Positions 59,047 to 64,000 of a DNA stretch of 64,000 nt are shown here, in pieces. The translations under genes and the position numbers were made by a program. This DNA is from Spiroplasma sp. NBRC 100390 (lineage in GTDB: Bacteria; Bacillota_I; Bacilli_A; Mycoplasmatales; Mycoplasmataceae), in the NCBI RefSeq assembly GCF_001886495.1, contig NZ_CP018022.1, forward strand, positions 1,054,001 through 1,118,000, written 5' to 3'. The notes under the pieces are model-generated. The model saw only the letters and a program-made list of their open reading frames with translations. It was not told where the DNA came from and did no database searches. How positions within the stretch are numbered: the first letter of the stretch is position 1; each line of letters opens with the position of its first letter.

Positions 59047-59133
59047 GAACTGTGGAATAAATATCCTTAAATAATAAATTTAATTTAAAGCAAAATAAAA
59101 GAGTCAATAAAATTCTTTTATCTCAATATAATC

Positions 59134-60747
59134 TTAATTTGTTTTTGGATAAACATAATCTCCTGGTTTAAAAGCAATTCCATATATTCCTACCGGTCAT
59201 GGCGTATAGTAAATATTATTGGTTGTTGCATTAACTCCAAAATCAAACCGCAAACTATAGTTTCTACTTGCATAGATACTTAATGATCTATCCCTCCCAA
59301 TTACAGGAACCAAATCAACAATTTCGGTTGTTACTCAGAACTTATCAATATCAGGTAAACTTTTATTTTGTGGGTCATTTTTAAACTTATTTAATAGAAT
59401 TTTTCAAATTTTACGATGCGATAATCCTTCATCTTTAACTTGTTTTTCTAAACCATTTCAAAAATCAACATCTAAAAACAAAGCTCCTTCTTTTCAAACT
59501 TTAATATCCCAAGTGATTTTATAATATTGATAAAAAGTACTAATAATGCGTCCAAAATTCTTAATTTTTTCAATCATTCCATCACGAGTAATCCCAACAC
59601 TTAAATAAAATGGTCGACCCTCATTTAAAATAACACCAGATAAAGGTATTCCCGCAACTAAAATTTTTGCTAAATTAATTCGAAACTGACCCAATTGTAA
59701 TTTTTGACCAGATGTGTTTGTTAAAATATTTAGTTTTTCTCCATAATATTCTAAAAAGTTTTCTGGTGTTAACTTTTCAGGAGCATAACCAGTATTAACC
59801 CACGTATATGTTTCATCATCAGGGATAACTGGTGTAACACCATTTGTATCTGGATTAATAATTGAATTTAATAAAATCAAAATTTGTTCATCTTTAGCAT
59901 AGGTAATACTATTTCGAATCTCACCAAGTTCATTGTCTGCTTGTAATGCGGCATCTAATTCCTTTTGAACAATTGCATCTAACATAGTATGGTCAAAAGC
60001 ATAATTTAAATCAAAATTTTCATAAATGCTCCGAAAAGCGGGATTTTGATCAACAATAATATTTTCTTCCATTGAATTAAAAAACTTGACAATTGCTTTC
60101 GAAACAGCTCCTGTTACAGCTGTTAAAATTTCTTCCATTTTTGCTTTATCATTTGTAATGGTATATTGAACTAAAAAAGGAATCCGTGTTTCTAATGTTT
60201 TAAATTGAACTTTAACTTCTAATTTAAAATCCAAGCGAACACCCTTTAAATCATTGACATCAATATTTACTAATGATTTTAATTGCGCAATATCAATATA
60301 GTTCAACATAAATTGATACCCTTTTTTATCAACACTTAACGGCATTGCATTAATATAATAATTTGAATATTGATCAGCAATCTCACGATTAACATTATCA
60401 AAAACATTAATAAAACTATTTACTAATGCGTTTAATCCTGAACCAACATTTTCATTATCTAAATTCAGTTGCCACTGTGTTTGTTTACTATTAACCATTG
60501 TAAATAACTTTTCAAGTTCCTTAGTTGAATAATCGTTAATATCAACCAATGTTTTTTCCATTGCATATTTTTGAAACACAGTGCTAACTTTTTTAGTAAT
60601 TTCATTTAGAATTTTTAAATCTCCTTGATAATCAATATCATTATTTTCAGTTTGCATAATATTTGGTTTTGCAATACAACCAATAATCAATCCCGGACTA
60701 ACAACACTAAAATTAAAAACCCCTAGTATTACTAATAATTTTTTCAT
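59134..60747 (-). CDS. Paralogous lipoprotein C (537 aa), probable MOLPALP type
   Basis: Signal MKKLLVILGVFNFSVVSPGL with lipobox IIGC (Cys 23). Same plan as A and B; it ends YPKTN. Its poly-T promoter differs upstream (no CAAGTGTT repeat). TTGTTT, a 17-base spacer and TATAAT give the best-spaced promoter of the three. The start follows GAAAGG about 10 bases away. Paralogous genes in one direction point to tandem duplication; the three could supply antigenic diversity. Confidence 0.87.
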
Positions 60748-60790
60748 TGTTTTAAAACCTTTCATAAGTTTTTTCATCGGATATGAAGTG

Positions 60791-60819
60791 ATTATATTAA
60801 AAAAAAAAAAAAAAAACAA
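60791..60819 (-). promoter_or_regulatory. Poly-T-spacer promoter of lipoprotein C
   Basis: Minus strand: TTG, T18 (60816-60799), AA, TATAAT (60791-60796); spacer from TTGTTT to TATAAT is 17 bases. The ATG is about 44 bases downstream of TATAAT. Confidence 0.65.
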
Positions 60820-60852
60820 GTAGTATATATGTTTAAACCAAAAGCATTAACA

Positions 60853-60887
60853 AAAAAATGACATTATTTAAGTTAATGTCATTTTTT
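60853..60887 (-). terminator. Terminator of the small membrane protein gene
   Basis: 14-bp stem AAAAAATGACATTA/TAATGTCATTTTTT, 18 bases beyond the stop at 60905. Confidence 0.85.
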
Positions 60888-60904
60888 ATAAATATTAAAG
60901 TATT

Positions 60905-61255
60905 TTATTCATGGACAAAAATCCATCCCAATGCTCCAACTCCAATGAAGAGATTAGGAATGGCCCCTAAATAAGTTCAGGGTGATTGATAATCTGCTTT
61001 AACAAAGAATCCAATTAAGAAAATAACTGCTAAGCCAGTGATCGCTAAAGCTCATAACAATGATCAAAATCCCGGTTTAACTGATAACGGAATTAAAATA
61101 TATAAAATCCCTAAAATCAGTAAGACTGGTCAACTTGTATCTCATCCATAAATCGAAGTTTTTGTTGGAACACCTGCCGCAAACAAAATTCCAATTATAA
61201 TAATCCAAGCCGCGCCAATAAACATTAAAATCTTTGGTCATGTCAAGTTTTTCAT
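60905..61255 (-). CDS. Small polytopic membrane protein (116 aa)
   Basis: Four hydrophobic helices (about residues 5-25, 42-60, 64-86 and 95-113) with TGA-coded Trp at many places (TWPKI, GWDTSW, GFWSLLW, SPWTY). It follows the B12-riboswitch-controlled lipoprotein by 42 bases with its own RBS (GAAAGGAG), so it may be in the same regulon. The family is unknown. A role as membrane partner in cobalamin uptake is speculative. Confidence 0.7.
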
Positions 61256-61297
61256 ATTTTTTCTCCTTTCAATAATTACATTAATTATACCGGAAAA

Positions 61298-62281
61298 TTA
61301 TGAAATTATCTTGGCATTTTTATAACCTTCAGTATTAAACGAATTTATTTTTTTTGATTTTAAGTATGTCAAAACATCGGAAGCACGAAAGTTCTTATTA
61401 ATTGCAGGAATTAGTTGTGGTGAAATATATTGGGCATTATTTTCACCTTTGATTTTAAAGTAAAAACCTCAGTGGGGTAAGAGGTATTTCACTTGGTTAA
61501 AACTATTATTTATTCAATCTTCTTGATAATTTAAATCAATTCGAAATACATTTTGGGCATCTGTCTTTGACACTTTAATTGAACCTTTACTTACAAGGCT
61601 TAATGGAATGTTCATTCCCACTTGAATCTTATTTTCAGTGCTACTTCAAACACCATAAATTGCCTTTTGAATATCTGTTTGCAATAAGTTTCTTCAACCA
61701 TTAGAATCTCATCATACAAATTTTGTTCCATTTACTTCTTGAACTGGATGCGAATCAGCAATTGTACCACGTTCATTAAACTCTTGTTGAAAGCGATCGT
61801 TTAGCTGTTTCATATTTTTGCTATTTTTAATGTCTTGCCATTTATCTTGTGCCATCATGGTATATCCACCAACAGGTGTATTTTGCGTTAAAAAGGGATT
61901 AGAAATATACATACCATTATCGGCTTTTGTAAATGTTATTGGCTCATAAATCTGAGTTACAGGTTTCATATCAGCAGTATCACTAAATGATAACTTTTCG
62001 ATAACTTCATCAATATTAGTAATATTCTTAAAGTGAACATACACATGGCTTTCTTGGTTAAGGTCTAACCAATTGTTTTGTTGAATACTACTTTTTGCCG
62101 ATGATAAATAATAATTATCATAGCCGACGGTAAATTCTTCTGATTCTTCAGTTTTCATGTGATAAATCCAATCTGGATCTTTATATGAAATAAACTCATC
62201 AGTATTTTTACAAGCAATAATTGTTGCTGTTGGTGACAAAATAAATGCACTACTAAATAGCGATATTAATATTTTCTTCAT
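61298..62281 (-). CDS. Lipoprotein under a cobalamin riboswitch (327 aa)
   Basis: Signal MKKILISLFSSAFILSPTAT with lipobox IIAC (Cys 24), then a soluble domain with Asp/Asn/Tyr-rich stretches; no motif of a known family. A candidate cobalamin riboswitch (62449-62585) and a hairpin terminator (62341-62369) lie between its promoter and the ATG. Expression would therefore drop when B12 is abundant, as for B12 uptake genes. It may bind cobalamin or a related corrinoid. The RBS is weak (GAAAGAG at long distance). TGA Trp from 61712 on (FVWWDS). Confidence 0.8.
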
Positions 62282-62340
62282 ATTCTTTTTGTGCTCTTTC
62301 TAGCAAATTAGCAATGGACAATTTAATTCTAGTTATAGTA

Positions 62341-62369
62341 AACAAAAAAGCATCCCCAAAATGCTTTTT
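62341..62369 (-). terminator. Attenuator-like terminator between riboswitch and lipoprotein gene
   Basis: 9-bp stem AAAAAGCAT/ATGCTTTTT with loop TTTGGGG on the minus strand, followed by TGTTT. It sits about 60 bases before the ATG, where an expression platform belongs. Confidence 0.75.
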
Positions 62370-62448
62370 ATATAACAATCATTAAATTATTTGTTTGCAA
62401 AATAATTACATGACTCACACCCAGGAGTTATATAATAAGACTAATTAA

Positions 62449-62585
62449 ATTTAGAAAGGTCTACTGGCTTAACTTCATCCTACTAACCGCCTTCCCAAAA
62501 AATATTTTCAGTGGCTTGTGGTGTTCGTCCATATCACAGTTGCTGGGACAGCTTAAGATCTACACTTAATTCCCTAACTCTAAAT
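62449..62585 (-). ncRNA. Cobalamin riboswitch (candidate)
   Basis: On the minus strand the conserved core is read directly: AGGGAA, a stem TTAAG/CTTAA around TGTAGAT, GCTG, then a GCAACTGTGA block; later CCACTG...TTGGGAAGG, and the B12 box AAGCCAGTAGACC. The ends ATTTAGA and TCTAAAT pair as P1. The order matches the btuB-type cobalamin riboswitch (RF00174). The spacing and optional stems are reduced, as in short AdoCbl/MeCbl types. Confidence 0.82.
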
Positions 62586-62624
62586 AACTATATATTAAAT
62601 TGTCTAAAAACATCATATCATATT

Positions 62625-63419
62625 TTATTTATCTTGATAATAATTAATAACAAAAATTAAACTAAAAAAAGTAAAACCTCACCCAAAACTAATTAAACTT
62701 GGCAATCAAATATTATGCAATTCCGGGAAATATGTCAAATTTGGATATAAATTTGAATCTAAAATTCATTCCGGAACCGACCAAAAAAAAGCACTACCCA
62801 TAATTGATGATGAATAACTCGGTACTAACAAATAACCAATAACATTTAAAATTTTATCACTACGAACAACTCCCAATGGGAAAAATAAACCCCCTAAAAA
62901 AGCAAAAATTAAAAAAACAGAAATTGAAGCTACTAAAATAACTTTTAAATCCTTTGAACAAAGCGCAATTAGAATTCCAATTAATGAAGCAATAAAAGAA
63001 CATAAAATAATTGCCCAAAAAAAACTAAACCAATTAATTCATTCAACATGAATTGCTTCACCATAACTTAGAAAAGCAATTAAAAATAACCACAATGACC
63101 CCACTAAACTGGTCATTAAATTAATTAAAATTAAAACAAAAATTAACTGATAAATTGACCCTTTCAATAAATGCAATTGTCGGGCAAAACTTGTTTTTCG
63201 AAATTCATAAAAAGCAATGGATAAATCAAGAATTCCATTTAAAACACCAACTAGTAAAATTGACCCTGGTAATGCTAAATAACTAGCATTACTATTAAAC
63301 ATATTAGTAACACGCGTACTAATAAAATATAATAACACTGGTAAAACTAATGTTATTAAATAAGTATGCAATGATGTAAATCAATATTTACTAACAATCC
63401 GTAATAATGGTAAATTCAT
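62625..63419 (-). CDS. ABC-2-type transporter permease (264 aa)
   Basis: Six hydrophobic segments with the general layout of ABC-2 permeases: an N-terminal helix, a cytosolic loop with FEFRKTSFARQLHLLKGS (the conserved amphipathic coupling region), then pairs of helices and a C-terminal helix. The ATPase partner is not in the window. Start at 63419 follows AAGGAGG. TGA Trp at KYWFTS and EWINW. Substrate unknown (lipid, peptide or drug export). Confidence 0.75.
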
Positions 63420-63436
63420 GTTTCCTCCTTGTCTAA

Positions 63437-63988
63437 TTAAGCACTAATAATTGTTTTAATTTTAATATCATGTTTTTCAATTGGTAATGGTGTGGTCACC
63501 AATTGTTCAATAAAAGCTAACCCAATTGCCATCTTGTGATAATTTTTTAAAAAACGATCATAATAACCTTTCCCATAACCTAAACGAAAATTATTTTGAT
63601 CAAAAGCGACAATCGGAACAACAATAACATCAATTTTATCTTTCTCAATTAAAGTTAGTGTTGATCGTGGCTCATAAAGACCATACCGCTGATTAAATTC
63701 TAAATCAGTTGTTAAATTAGTGATTTGATAAAATTGCAAATCATCTCCTACCAGTCGAGGTAAAAAAACATTAGTTTTTGCTGCTAATAATTTTTGCATA
63801 ATTAGAATTGTGTCAACTTCCCCTTTAATAGAATAATAGATAGCAATATTTTTACTTTTTTGAATTATATGATTATTAAAAAAACATTCAAAAATTTGCT
63901 GCTCTTTCTGATACCGCAGTGATGAAGTAATGTTTTGACGTACAATTAGTTTTTCTCGTCGAATTTGTTGTTTATCAGCAACCACCAT
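63437..63988 (-). CDS. 5-formyltetrahydrofolate cyclo-ligase
   Basis: ATP-dependent conversion of 5-formyl-THF to 5,10-methenyl-THF; 183 residues, normal length. N-terminal ADKQQIRREKLIVRQ and the substrate signature RLGYGKGYYDRFL near the C-terminus are diagnostic. It ends 17 bases before the ABC-2 permease. The ATG at 63988 lies near the window edge and its upstream region is cut off, so the start is likely but not certain. Confidence 0.93.
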   Translation of the reverse strand: MVVADKQQIRREKLIVRQNITSSLRYQKEQQIFECFFNNHIIQKSKNIAIYYSIKGEVDTILIMQKLLAAKTNVFLPRLVGDDLQFYQITNLTTDLEFNQRYGLYEPRSTLTLIEKDKIDVIVVPIVAFDQNNFRLGYGKGYYDRFLKNYHKMAIGLAFIEQLVTTPLPIEKHDIKIKTIISA

Positions 63989-64000
63989 TAACCAACACTA

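Noticed and set aside
62380-62620. tmRNA or RNase P RNA considered for the structured leader
   Set aside because: There is no alanine-tRNA-like end, tag or P4 core; the B12 box and GCAACTG block fit a cobalamin riboswitch instead.

Overview
This window is a chromosomal segment of a Spiroplasma (class Mollicutes). It is very A+T-rich and reads TGA as tryptophan (genetic code 4): dozens of well-known proteins (LigA, GatA, ProS, TyrS, PtsI, MgtA) are continuous only if TGA is translated. A tRNA-Trp with anticodon UCA lies next to the usual tRNA-Trp(CCA). No cell-wall genes are seen. Lipoproteins with short lipoboxes, two DegV proteins, PTS sugar uptake and a complete GatCAB also fit. I do not name the species. 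Most genes lie on the minus strand in short operons.

Layout. 1-0.8 kb: end of an M17 leucyl aminopeptidase (+). 0.9-10.7 kb: two paralogous MgtA-type P-type ATPases around an APC amino-acid permease and a secreted protein of unknown function; each ATPase mRNA may begin with a short leader ORF. 10.8-16.7 kb: a lone PTS EIIB, a lipoprotein, small membrane proteins and an RloA/RloB-like ATPase pair whose RloB-like member carries an early in-frame stop. 16.8-25.1 kb: housekeeping genes (tyrS, YtxH/DUF948 pair, pncB, ytpR, M42 peptidase, two degV) and three tRNAs. 25.4-29.4 kb: a surface module with a lipoprotein and a membrane-anchored M60-type metallopeptidase that has a collagen-like stalk; both genes share a duplicated leader. 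29.5-35.9 kb: fur-like regulator, acpP, a frameshifted gene of unknown function, proS, a hypothetical gene, cls and tRNA-Ser. 36-48 kb: ktrB/ktrA divergent pair, ligA-gatC-gatA-gatB operon, a large membrane protein, crr, a small membrane protein and ptsI. 48.2-52.4 kb: D-2-hydroxyacid dehydrogenase with an AEC transporter, then rplK-rplA.

52.5-64 kb is the accessory and most interesting part. A lipoprotein gene built of 111-residue tandem repeats is flanked by 162-bp inverted repeats. Next come three paralogous lipoproteins of about 537 residues; two have an 18-nt homopolymer filling the promoter spacer, while the third has only 6 nt, as expected for phase-variable expression. After these comes a small membrane protein and a lipoprotein preceded by what I read as a cobalamin riboswitch plus an intrinsic terminator. 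An ABC-2-type permease and 5-formyl-THF cyclo-ligase close the window.

Functional themes: cation homeostasis (two MgtA, KtrAB), PTS sugar import (EI, EIIA-Glc, EIIB), D-lactate-type fermentation and export, transamidation and translation, and a large investment in variable surface lipoproteins.
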